The notes under the pieces: model-generated | Database searches by the model: none | What the model was told of the DNA's origin: nothing | What the model saw: the letters and a program-made list of their open reading frames with translations, nothing else | In this document: in pieces, positions 17,060-25,150 of the stretch | Layout of the letters: each line of letters opens with the position of its first letter | How positions within the stretch are numbered: the stretch's first letter is position 1 | Translations under genes and position numbers: made by a program | Source of the DNA: Actinomycetales bacterium | GTDB lineage: Bacteria > Actinomycetota > Actinomycetes > Actinomycetales > Dermatophilaceae | Reading direction: 5' to 3' | Assembly: GCA_016710645.1 (NCBI GenBank) | Contig: JADJVI010000004.1 | Location: 30,459 to 94,458 of the forward strand | Length of the DNA: 64,000 nt

Positions 17060-18104
17060 CAGGCACCTCCCTGACTCAGGCGCCGATCATGCCCTCATAA
17101 CCGGCCTGCCAGAAAGTCTGAAGCGGGACACGCCACCCTCACCCCAGAACACCGCCGCCACATCGACTCACGCCTGGCCGGACGACTAGCCGGACTGTCC
17201 GACAAACAAGTCGCCGCAGCCGCCAACGCCCTCGCCTACGAACTCGACCCCCGCTCCGTCGTGGAACGCCACGCCTACGCCCACAGCCAACGCCGCGTCT
17301 CCATCCGCCCCGCCCCCGACACGATGGCCTACCTCACCGCCCTCCTACCCGCCCACGAAGCCGTCGCCGTCTACGCCGCCCTCACCCACACCGCCGCCAC
17401 CGCCCGATCCGACGGCGACCCCCGCAGCACCGACCACGTCAAAGCCGACACCCTCGTCGAACGCATCACCGGACAAACCCACGCCCACCAAGTGCCCATC
17501 GACATCGGCCTGGTCATGACCGACACCACCCTCACCGACACCGACCACACCCCCGCCATCCTCCAGGGCTACGGCCCCATCCCCGCAGCCCTCGCCCGAG
17601 ACATCCTCCGCGACACCACCCGACCCGCTGGCAGCAGCCGCAGACGAACGCCATCGTCGGACGGTGCGAGCGATGGCCACCATCAAGCCGACGCTTACCG
17701 CGCCCGTCGGGTCTCCCAGCGAGCTGACCAACGCGACCCCGGCGCCCCTCACACCCAAGACTGCTCACCCAAGGACCACGACCAAGCCCGGCCACCCGAG
17801 CCTCACTCGGGAGGCTGCCCAACCGAGGGCCACGACCAATCGAGCACCGACCAGCGCGCCAACCCGCATGCCCACGCAGCGGCGAAGGCGAGCGGATGCG
17901 ATCGACTACTCAACGCGACCCGTCCAGAGGCTGAGTTCGATTGCGCGCCGAGCGGGCTGGTCATCGATGTCTTCCAGCGGGCTGCACCCCGGTCAACCCA
18001 ACAGCGCGACGACACCCGACAGCCGAGCGAGCGACAGCCGGGCGACCCGCACGCCGCAGAGCGATGGACCGGCCGCGACATCCACGCCGCCGCCGTTTGG
18101 ATCC

Positions 18105-18172
18105 GCCGGCTCTACACCAACCCCCACACCGGCGTCATCACCGACGCCGACCGCAAACGCCGCTACTTCCCC
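18105..18172 (+). repeat. 68-bp target duplication, left copy
   Basis: Identical to 19793-19860 and flanking the IS1634-family element. It belongs to the coding sequence of the split HNH gene (starting at the codons for RLYTNPHTG). One copy plus the sequence after the right copy gives an uninterrupted reading frame, proving that the repeat was created by the insertion. Such long target duplications are a known trait of IS1549 and IS1634. Confidence 0.93.
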
Positions 18173-19792
18173 CTGACTTGGCTCACGGATTCGGGTTTTG
18201 GAGACCGCTGAGCTGTTGACCTGCGGTTTTGCCTTGGCGCGGGGCGAAATTTGGGCACTAATGTCGGGATGTGTCTCCTCATGTGCGGACCGTGAAGACG
18301 GCCTCTGGGGCGGTGGCGGTTCAGATCGTGTACTCGAACCGGCGCGGTGTGCGGTCGTTGGAGCACATCGGATCGGCACATGACGAGGCCGGGGTGGAGT
18401 TGTTGAAAACCGTTGCGCGGCAACGCCTCGCAGCTGGTCAGGGAGAGCTGGACCTGGGCCTGGGGCCGTCGGCGGGTGGCCCGTTGCCGATCCTGGGTTC
18501 GCGGATGGCGGTCCTGGTTGACGCGCTCACCCATGCCTACCGGGTGCTGGGGTTCGATGCCGCGGCCGGTGGGGATGAGGTGTTCGCGCAGCTGGTCCTG
18601 GCTCGGATCATGGAGCCGACGTCCAAGCTCGATAGTGCCCGGGTCTTGGCCGAGGCCGGTGTGCCGGCGGCGTCGTACCCGACGCTGAAGCGGCACTTAC
18701 CACGCTACGCCGATCCCGCGTGGCGGCAGCGCCTGTCCGCGGTGTGCGCGCGGCACGCTGGGCTGGGCCCGTCGAGCCTGGTGCTCTATGACGTGTCGAC
18801 GCTCTACTTCGAAACCGACGAGGGCGACGGGTTCCGCGAGCCCGGCTTCTCCAAGGAACGGCGCCTGGAGCCACAGATCACCATCGGGTTGCTGGTCGAC
18901 GCGGCGGGCTTCCCGCTGGCCGTCGAGGCGTTCGAGGGAAACCGGGCCGAGACCACGACGATGCTGCCGACGATCCGGGTGTTCATGACCGCTCACCGGC
19001 TCACTGACGTGGTCATCGTCGCCGACGCGGGTATGGTCTCCTCGGCCAACCAGCGCGCGATCGAGGCCGAGGGCTTGTCGTTCATCCTGGGCGCGAAGAT
19101 CCCCGACATCCCCTACGTGGTCCGTGCCTGGCACGAAACCAATCCCGGGCGGGACATCCCCGACGGGCTGGTCCTGACTCAGCCGTGGCCGGCCACCCCC
19201 GGCGATCACCGTAAGGACCAGGTGATCCACTACCAGTACCGCGCCGACCGGGCGCGGCGCACCCTGCGCGGTATCGATCAACAGGTCGCCAAAGCCCAAC
19301 GCGCGGTCGAGGGCAAGGCACCGGTGAAACGGAACCGGTTCATCACCATCACCGGCGGCGCCAAGAGCATCAACCGGACCCTGGAGACCAAGACCCGCAC
19401 CCTGGCCGGCTGGAAAGGCTACGTCACCGACGTCGTCGACACCGACCCCGCGTTCGTGATCGGCGCCTACCACCAGCTGTGGCAGGTCGAGAAGTCATTC
19501 CGGATGTCCAAGCACGACCTGCAAGCCCGCCCGATCTTCCACCACAAACGCGAGTCGATACAAGCCCACCTCGCCGTCGTGTTCACCGCACTGGCGGTAT
19601 CCCGCTGGATCGAGGCCGAAACCGGTTGGAGCATCAAGAAATTCGTGCGGACCACCCGCCGCTACCGCGAAGTCACCATCAAAGCCGGCGAGCACACCCT
19701 CACCGCAGCCGACCCCCTACCCGAGGACCTCGCCACCGCGATCAACACCATCCACACCCACCGACCAGCGCACTAAATTGAGCCAAGTCGGG
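18173..19792 (+). mobile_element. IS1634-family (IS1549-like) insertion sequence
   Basis: About 1620-bp element bounded by short inverted repeats: GACTTGGCTCA at 18175-18185 and its complement at 19779-19789, preceded by CT on the left and CC on the right (read outward). It carries one transposase gene. The element is flanked by a 68-bp direct duplication of host sequence instead of the few bases most insertion sequences make. Exact ends may be off by one or two bases because of a run of C at the left junction. Confidence 0.9.
18271..19776 (+). CDS. IS1634-family transposase
   Basis: 501-residue transposase with a GTG start at 18271. DDE-type landmarks of the IS1634/IS4-like group are present: LVLYDVSTLYFETDEGD (first Asp), VIVADAGMVSSANQRAIE (second Asp), and the C-terminal YHQLWQVEKSFRMSKHDLQA, which holds the Glu in the Y-(2)-R/K-(3)-E-(6)-R/K-type signature. 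The length fits family members. The frame is intact and both element ends are preserved, so the element could still be mobile. Confidence 0.92.
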   Translation: MSPHVRTVKTASGAVAVQIVYSNRRGVRSLEHIGSAHDEAGVELLKTVARQRLAAGQGELDLGLGPSAGGPLPILGSRMAVLVDALTHAYRVLGFDAAAGGDEVFAQLVLARIMEPTSKLDSARVLAEAGVPAASYPTLKRHLPRYADPAWRQRLSAVCARHAGLGPSSLVLYDVSTLYFETDEGDGFREPGFSKERRLEPQITIGLLVDAAGFPLAVEAFEGNRAETTTMLPTIRVFMTAHRLTDVVIVADAGMVSSANQRAIEAEGLSFILGAKIPDIPYVVRAWHETNPGRDIPDGLVLTQPWPATPGDHRKDQVIHYQYRADRARRTLRGIDQQVAKAQRAVEGKAPVKRNRFITITGGAKSINRTLETKTRTLAGWKGYVTDVVDTDPAFVIGAYHQLWQVEKSFRMSKHDLQARPIFHHKRESIQAHLAVVFTALAVSRWIEAETGWSIKKFVRTTRRYREVTIKAGEHTLTAADPLPEDLATAINTIHTHRPAH

Positions 19793-19860
19793 GCCGGCTC
19801 TACACCAACCCCCACACCGGCGTCATCACCGACGCCGACCGCAAACGCCGCTACTTCCCC
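19793..19860 (+). repeat. 68-bp target duplication, right copy
   Basis: Perfect copy of 18105-18172. Immediately after it the HNH-domain coding sequence of the interrupted gene continues in frame (codons for EHLRRLIIARDQWC). Confidence 0.93.
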
Positions 19861-20156
19861 GAACACCTACGCCGCCTGATCATCGCCCGCGACCAATGGT
19901 GCCGCACCCCCTACTGCGGCGCCCCCATCAAACACATCGACCACGCCACCCGACACGCCAACGGCGGACCCACCACCCCCGACAACGCCCAAGGCCTCTG
20001 CGAACGCTGCAACCACACCAAAGAGACCCCCGGCTGGACCACCACCACCAACCACCTCCCCGACGACATCGTGGTCATCCTCACCACCACCCCCACCGGC
20101 ACCACTCACCACACAACCGCACCCCCCTGGCACGCCGCCTGAGGCGCGAACCCGGC

Positions 20157-21968
20157 TCAGCCAGCGAGGGCGCAGACCGGGACCGACGTCGGGCTGATCT
20201 GACCGCTGCGCACGACCGAGACCACCGCGCACACCTGGCTGCCAGCGGTAGCCGCGACTTCTTTGGCTCGCGCACCGGTGACCGTCGTCGGCGCCGCCGC
20301 GATCGCCTCGGATGCCGTCGCTCCAAAGCCCACCCGATAGGTGTCCTTGGAGCTCGGCCCGTCATAGTTCCACGTGAAACGTACGACTCCGGGGGCGCCA
20401 ACCGCTTGCACGGTCGGCGCCACGAACACCCCATCGCCGATCGCCGACCCGTCGGTGGTCGGCTTGAGCGTCTGCACAGCCGTCGGCGTCGCCACCGGAT
20501 CCGACGCCCGCCCACCGCCCAGCACGCCGCTTGACACCATCCACCATCCGAGCGCTCCCACGAGCAACCCGGCCACAGCGAGGCCAACTCGCCGCCCCGA
20601 CCCGCCCCGGCCAGACGCCAAAGCATCGGCGGACGGCATACCGGGGTCGACCTCGACTGGATCCCACCGAGTGAGTGGGGTGGGGTCGGCGGCGACATTG
20701 GGAGTCGCATGCGGAGCACTACCCGCGGCGGATAGCGACGGCGGCGGCGGCACGGTCGGCCACGCGTTGTCGGACCCGGGGGCCCCGGCGGCGGGGGCGT
20801 GCGGCACCGGCGGAGGCGGCACCGGCGGGAATCCCGGCGCGACCGGCGCCGGGACCGCCCCAGGAGCGGCGTATGCCGTCTGGCCAGGGACGGGCGTCGG
20901 CGCGACGGGCGCGACGGGGGCGCCGGGCGCGGACGGCATACCGGCCACTGGACCCTGGGCCTCGACCCGTTGCGGGCCCTTGATGTGGGTGTGCTGGTCG
21001 GTGTCGGCCTGGGTGCTCTCCCCGGACCCGGCAGCCGCGTCGGGGCCGAACAGCCGGGTGCGGCCGCGATCGTCGAGGACGAGCACCTGGGTGCGCGGCA
21101 GCCGGCACTCCTGCTCGATGGCCTGCAGGCCGTGGGCAAGTTCGAGGGCACTCTGCGGTCGCAGCGCCGGGTCCTTGGCCATGGTCTGCGCGAGCAGCCG
21201 CTCCAGCGAGGCGGGCACGTCGGGCCGCTTGGTCGGAGGGACCGGCTGGGTGCGGATCCGGGGCATGAGCGCGTATGCCGTGTTGTCGCCACCGGGCACC
21301 TCGAACGGGGAGCGCCCGACCAGCAGCTGCCACAGAGTGGCGCCGAGGGAGTAGATGTCGGAGCGTTCGTCGCCGTCGCTCTCGCCGTAAACGACCTCGG
21401 GGGCCGACCACGGGACCGATACGCCGATCTCCTCGCGCGCGCTGACCCCGTTGACGACTGCGTCGGCGCGGGTGCGCAGCCCCCGACCGGCGATGCCGAA
21501 GTCGGTAAGGCCCGGGGCGCCATAGGCGCTGACCAGGACGTTGGCCGGCTTGATGTCGCGGTGGATGACGTGGGCCTGGTGGGCGGTCTGGATCGCGCTG
21601 GCCAGCTGAATCCCGATCCGCAGCACGTCACCGAGCCCGAACCGCTCCGCCCTCGATCGCTGCGCGAGGTTGGGCGGGGGGTAGTACTTCATGACCAGGT
21701 ATGGGCGGCCGTCGGCGGCGGTGCCGGCCCGGAAGACCTGGACGATATAGGGGTGGTCGCCGAGCGCGGCCATGGTGTCGGCCTCGGCAATGAACTCCGC
21801 CCGGATCTTGTCGCTCAGCGTGCCGGCCTTGAGCACCTTGACCGCGACCGGCATACGGGGGCTCTGTTGTTCGTAGAGGTAGACGTCGGCGTAGCCCCCC
21901 GACCCGAGCGGCTGGACGTAGACCAGACCCGGCAGCTGCGGCGCGCTGGACGCAGCGGCCTGCGCCAT
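20157..21968 (-). CDS. PknB-type serine/threonine protein kinase with extracellular fibronectin-like domain
   Basis: 603-residue membrane kinase. The kinase domain spans about residues 14-285: GSGGYADVYLYEQQ (Gly loop), VAVKVL (Lys), VIHRDIKPANVLV (catalytic Asp) and LTDFGIAGRG (DFG). A Pro/Ala-rich linker follows, then one membrane helix (near GLAVAGLLVGALGWWMVSSG) and a roughly 110-residue extracellular module with a fibronectin type III look (GVVRFTWNYDGPSSKDTYRVGF). The start overlaps the FHA gene stop. A PP2C phosphatase and an FHA protein sit upstream in the same operon, a known signalling trio. The signal sensed is unknown. Confidence 0.92.
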   Translation of the reverse strand: MAQAAASSAPQLPGLVYVQPLGSGGYADVYLYEQQSPRMPVAVKVLKAGTLSDKIRAEFIAEADTMAALGDHPYIVQVFRAGTAADGRPYLVMKYYPPPNLAQRSRAERFGLGDVLRIGIQLASAIQTAHQAHVIHRDIKPANVLVSAYGAPGLTDFGIAGRGLRTRADAVVNGVSAREEIGVSVPWSAPEVVYGESDGDERSDIYSLGATLWQLLVGRSPFEVPGGDNTAYALMPRIRTQPVPPTKRPDVPASLERLLAQTMAKDPALRPQSALELAHGLQAIEQECRLPRTQVLVLDDRGRTRLFGPDAAAGSGESTQADTDQHTHIKGPQRVEAQGPVAGMPSAPGAPVAPVAPTPVPGQTAYAAPGAVPAPVAPGFPPVPPPPVPHAPAAGAPGSDNAWPTVPPPPSLSAAGSAPHATPNVAADPTPLTRWDPVEVDPGMPSADALASGRGGSGRRVGLAVAGLLVGALGWWMVSSGVLGGGRASDPVATPTAVQTLKPTTDGSAIGDGVFVAPTVQAVGAPGVVRFTWNYDGPSSKDTYRVGFGATASEAIAAAPTTVTGARAKEVAATAGSQVCAVVSVVRSGQISPTSVPVCALAG

Positions 21969-24145
21969 CAGCCGACCTCGAACGAGAAGGTGACCTCGTC
22001 GGCGAGTTCGACGAGGGTGCCGGGTTCGAGCACCTGCTGATCGTGTGCGACCAGACGCACCGGGCCGCGGCCGGGCAGGGTGACCGTCGTGCCATTAGTG
22101 GTGCCGAGGTCGCGGACGAGGACATGCCAGCCCTCCAGCAGCACCTCGAGGTGATTGCGGGAGACATCGCGCAGCGGGCTCGCGACCTTGACGACGTGCG
22201 GCCGCGACGCGACCGGGATGGCCGGGTCGACGGTCGGGGCGCGGCCCATGAGCACGCCGCGATCGAGCGTGACGACATCGCCGGTCGACAGCCTCAGCAC
22301 GCCCAGCGCAGGCCGCGGTGTCGAGAACGGCTCCTGCGCCGGAACCTCGCGCCCGCACGTGCGACAGGTGCTCGCGTGCGGAGGGCTGACATGCCCGGCG
22401 GGGCAGAGCACGGCGAGCACCGAGACTGCGCTCACGATCGGTGCGGCACCGGCTTCGGCGAGGAGGGCAGATCGGTCGACCGTCGCGTCGAAGGCGTCCG
22501 GGTCCTCGACCACCGCACTCGGGTATGCCGTGCCCGTCACCTCCGCTGCCGGGGCCGGAGTTGGCGTGGCCGGATTTGACGCGGGGGGAATTGACGGGGC
22601 CGATGGTGCGGGAGCCAGTGGCGTCAGGGCGACCGGCGGCGACACCGGCGGCGGCGAGACGGGCGGCAGCGGGGCCGTTGGGATGGGAGGCGCCGGCGGG
22701 GCTGATGCTGACGGCAGTGGTGGCGGCTCAGGCGTGATGTGCGCGGGCGACTCCCCGACCACAGGCTCGCGCTCCAACTCTGGGTCGCGGCCTAGGTCGA
22801 CGGCGGGACCCAAATCGACAGCCGGCCCGAGGTCGACCTGGCGGGTGAGACCCGCGACGCGCGGGGGCGGCAATTCTTCAGGAGAGAAGCTTGATTCCAC
22901 CGTCCTAGACGACGTCTCGACGACCGGCGGTTCGGGCAGGCTCACCCACGAGTCCATGACTGGACTGGACTGCTCGACGAATGAATCGCCTTCTGTGGCA
23001 GGGGAATCCGCGCCATCCACGGTTCGTGAAACTGCACCGATCGCTGAATTTGCCTGTGCAGCAACGGTTTCCACTGACAGCGTGCGCTGCTCAGGCTCCT
23101 GAGCCACCGGAGTGGGCTTCGGCTGCACGTCTGGCTCCGGCGCAGTCTCCACCGGCACTGAAACCGTCGGAGCGACTGCCCCGGGGGTTGGCGCAGGTTG
23201 GGCTGCAGCTAGTGCTGGCGATTCCACAACGGGCGTCGTAGGAACAGGTTCCACGGCGGGGGAAGGGGCCGCAGGCGGGAGCGGGGCGGCATACGGGGTG
23301 AATTGACGGCCCACCGGTCGTGGAGGCGGACTGGGCACCCACCCGCCGACGCGACCGGCGGGGGCAGGTGGGGGCACCGACGGCGGTGGGGGCTTCGGGG
23401 CTTCGGGCGCAATGACCGGACGACTGGTGGCCCACGGCACGTGGTCGATGGGTGCCCGCTGCCCGGGGTCCGACGCCGACGGCGCCGACGGCTCCTTGGG
23501 ATTGGGTGGCTCAGGTGAGCTCACCTCGAGCGCGACGGCGGCAGGCGCGACGGGGGCAGGCGCGACGGGGGCAGGCGCGACGGGGGCAGGCGCGACGGCG
23601 GAGATCGGAGGGAGGGTCGGAACGGGAGTCGATTCCATGCGAACGCTGTCCGGGACTGGGCTCGCCAGCACGTCCGGATGGACGGCCACTGCTGGAGGGA
23701 CGGGGGCGGCTGGCCGAGCCGCAGCAACCGGAGCAACCGGAGCAACCGGAGCGGACGGCATACCGAGTCCGGGGACGAGCAGCACCGACTCCACGTCGTG
23801 GAGCAGCACCTGAGCCCAGTCACCCGGCGGCTGCGGGCGGATCTCCACGGTGCGGCCGGCGACGCTCGCCTCCGCGTGGGCCTGCTTGGCGACGACGATC
23901 CGCACCCCCGACCCGCCTTCCACCACAGCGGCCGCGGCACACGGGGGCGGCCCGCCGAACCGACCGAGCACCTGGAGCGCGTCGTCGAAACGACCACTGC
24001 CGACGGCGGCGCGCAGGTGCGGCAGGCGCGGGTCGCCAGGCGAGAGCTCGACCGCGATGGCGATGCCCGGGCCGGTGACCGCCTCCCACCCGCCAGGCAG
24101 GGCGGCGGTCAGCAGCTCAGGCTCAACAGACGAGGGCGGGGTCAC
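21968..24145 (-). CDS. FHA-domain protein with long Pro/Ala-rich linker
   Basis: 725-residue protein. The first 140 residues form a folded region of unknown type. About 400 low-complexity Pro/Ala/Val residues follow, including a 15-bp DNA repeat that encodes repeated APVAP units. A small zinc-ribbon-like segment (CPAGHVSPPHASTCRTCG) comes next, then a C-terminal FHA domain (about residues 605-725) with GVLMGRAP, VSRNHLEVLLEG and DLGTTNGTTV, the phosphothreonine-binding residues of the fold. It probably docks phosphorylated partners of the adjacent kinase. Stop and start codons overlap with both neighbours, indicating coupled translation. Confidence 0.88.
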   Translation of the reverse strand: MTPPSSVEPELLTAALPGGWEAVTGPGIAIAVELSPGDPRLPHLRAAVGSGRFDDALQVLGRFGGPPPCAAAAVVEGGSGVRIVVAKQAHAEASVAGRTVEIRPQPPGDWAQVLLHDVESVLLVPGLGMPSAPVAPVAPVAAARPAAPVPPAVAVHPDVLASPVPDSVRMESTPVPTLPPISAVAPAPVAPAPVAPAPVAPAAVALEVSSPEPPNPKEPSAPSASDPGQRAPIDHVPWATSRPVIAPEAPKPPPPSVPPPAPAGRVGGWVPSPPPRPVGRQFTPYAAPLPPAAPSPAVEPVPTTPVVESPALAAAQPAPTPGAVAPTVSVPVETAPEPDVQPKPTPVAQEPEQRTLSVETVAAQANSAIGAVSRTVDGADSPATEGDSFVEQSSPVMDSWVSLPEPPVVETSSRTVESSFSPEELPPPRVAGLTRQVDLGPAVDLGPAVDLGRDPELEREPVVGESPAHITPEPPPLPSASAPPAPPIPTAPLPPVSPPPVSPPVALTPLAPAPSAPSIPPASNPATPTPAPAAEVTGTAYPSAVVEDPDAFDATVDRSALLAEAGAAPIVSAVSVLAVLCPAGHVSPPHASTCRTCGREVPAQEPFSTPRPALGVLRLSTGDVVTLDRGVLMGRAPTVDPAIPVASRPHVVKVASPLRDVSRNHLEVLLEGWHVLVRDLGTTNGTTVTLPGRGPVRLVAHDQQVLEPGTLVELADEVTFSFEVG
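23531..23601. repeat. 15-bp tandem repeat in the FHA gene
   Basis: Almost five copies of a 15-bp unit starting CGCGACGG and ending GCAGG, at 23531, 23546, 23561, 23576 and 23591. The period is a multiple of three and encodes repeated APVAP on the minus strand, so copy-number change would lengthen or shorten the linker without breaking the frame. Confidence 0.85.
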
Positions 24146-24921
24146 GGCGTGCCTCGAGGCGTGGTGTCCTCGTCGACCTCCGCCGCGGGGTAGTCGGCCA
24201 ACTCCACGACGATGACGGTGACGTTGTCGCGGCCGCCGTTGTCGACGGCGCGCTCGACGAGGGTTTGCGCGCAGGCTTGCGGGTCGAGGCCGGCGCCGAG
24301 GATCGCTTGGATCTCGTCGTCACCGACTTCGTTGGTCAGCCCGTCCGAGCAGACGACGAACCGTTCCCCCGGACACGGCGGGAACACCCAGGTGTCGACC
24401 GGCGGCAACGGCTCACGCCCCAACGACCGGGTGACGGTATGCCGCAATGGGTGCACTCGCGCCTCGGCGCCAGTGAGGAAACCGGCGTCGACGAGTTCCT
24501 GCACCTCGGAGTGGTCGACGGTCACCTGCGCAAGGGTGGCGTTGAGGTAGCGATAGACCCGCGAGTCGCCGAGATTGAGCACGGCCCAGTGCGGCGACCC
24601 GCCGACCGTGACGAGCGCGACGCCGGTCACCGTGGTGGCCATGCCGTTCTTGCTCGGGTCCTGCCCGGCGGCGGCGAGGATGCGCCAGTTGGCGGTCTCG
24701 ATCTGCCGCACGAAGTCGGCGACCTTGAGTCCGTCGCGCCCGGCCAGCTCACCGAGGGTGTCGGCCGTGATCCGGCTCGCGATCTCGCCCGCGGCATGTC
24801 CGCCCATCCCGTCGGCGACGACATACACCCCCGCCTGTGCGAACGCGGAGTCCTCGTTGTGCTCGCGCACCCGCCCGACGTCCGTGGCCACGCCCACGTT
24901 GAGGGTCAAGCCAGCCGCCAT
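24142..24921 (-). CDS. PP2C-family serine/threonine phosphatase
   Basis: 259-residue PstP-type metal-dependent phosphatase domain, without the membrane part seen in longer PstP proteins. Motifs in order: VGRVREHNEDSAF, VYVVADGMGGHAAGE (metal-binding Asp-Gly), GMATTVTGVAL, LNLGDSRVYRY, VVCSDGLTNEV and GGRDNVTVIVVE (second metal site). It should reverse the phosphorylation made by the co-transcribed kinase. It is the first gene of the trio and overlaps the FHA gene by ATGA. Confidence 0.93.
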   Translation of the reverse strand: MAAGLTLNVGVATDVGRVREHNEDSAFAQAGVYVVADGMGGHAAGEIASRITADTLGELAGRDGLKVADFVRQIETANWRILAAAGQDPSKNGMATTVTGVALVTVGGSPHWAVLNLGDSRVYRYLNATLAQVTVDHSEVQELVDAGFLTGAEARVHPLRHTVTRSLGREPLPPVDTWVFPPCPGERFVVCSDGLTNEVGDDEIQAILGAGLDPQACAQTLVERAVDNGGRDNVTVIVVELADYPAAEVDEDTTPRGTP

Positions 24922-25080
24922 CGCGCGTCCTCCCTGTCGCTCCCGCTACAACAGCAGAGGGTATGCCGTCCGGCCCAGTCCGCGCGCCCCAGTCGCCGTG
25001 CTCATGACCTTTCGAGATGAGCGAATCTGTGGCTTCACCGCCCGCGAAGCAGCAGATTGGCTCATGTCGGCTCTCCACAG

Positions 25081-25130
25081 TTTTGGTGTGGCTGATTGTG
25101 CGCCCTGGCGCAGAATCCGCCACACCAAAA
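25081..25130. repeat. dispersed palindromic element, copy 1
   Basis: A near-perfect 50-bp palindrome: outer arms TTTTGGTGTGGC and GCCACACCAAAA are perfect, inner arms TGCGCC/GGCGCA meet at a 2-base loop, and only two pairs in 24 mismatch. It lies between the CCA-adding enzyme stop (25151) and the phosphatase start (24921). The same arms recur at 32411 and 46050. It could act as a terminator or a REP-like mobile palindrome. Confidence 0.85.
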
Positions 25131-25150
25131 ATGGACATCCCAAGGGGAGC

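Larger units (their letters stand above)
15786..17130 (-). mobile_element. IS3-family insertion sequence
   Basis: 1345-bp element inserted in the 13E12-type gene. The ends are imperfect inverted repeats beginning TGTCCCGC (15786 onward, and the complement ending at 17130), with a shared TTTGGCAG/TTCTGGCAG block further in. The flanking trinucleotide CGC (15783-15785 and 17131-17133) is the 3-bp target duplication typical of the family. Two overlapping genes on the minus strand encode the transposase. Removing the element with one CGC restores the host reading frame exactly. Confidence 0.9.
15385..20142 (+). pseudogene. DUF222/HNH endonuclease (13E12-type), split by two insertion sequences
   Basis: Three in-frame pieces, 15385-15785, 17134-18172 and 19861-20142, add up to 1722 bp, an uninterrupted 573-residue protein once both insertion sequences and one copy of each target duplication are removed. 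The N-terminal two thirds are the DUF222 domain (SLKAAAAAAQARI, LAYELDPRSVVERHAYA, PDTMAYLTALLPAHEAVAVY). The C-terminal piece is an HNH nuclease: ARDQWCRTPYCGAPIKHIDH, then NAQGLCERCNHTKE, giving the Cys-Cys zinc pairs and catalytic His. 13E12 proteins are mobile-DNA-associated endonuclease-like genes common in actinobacteria. The exact reconstruction shows the gene was intact shortly before insertion. It now lacks function unless the elements excise. Confidence 0.9.

Noticed and set aside
14661..17189. 842-codon plus-strand open frame
   Set aside because: It crosses the Tad fragment, the tandem repeats and an insertion sequence in antisense; only a short stretch resembles a real protein.
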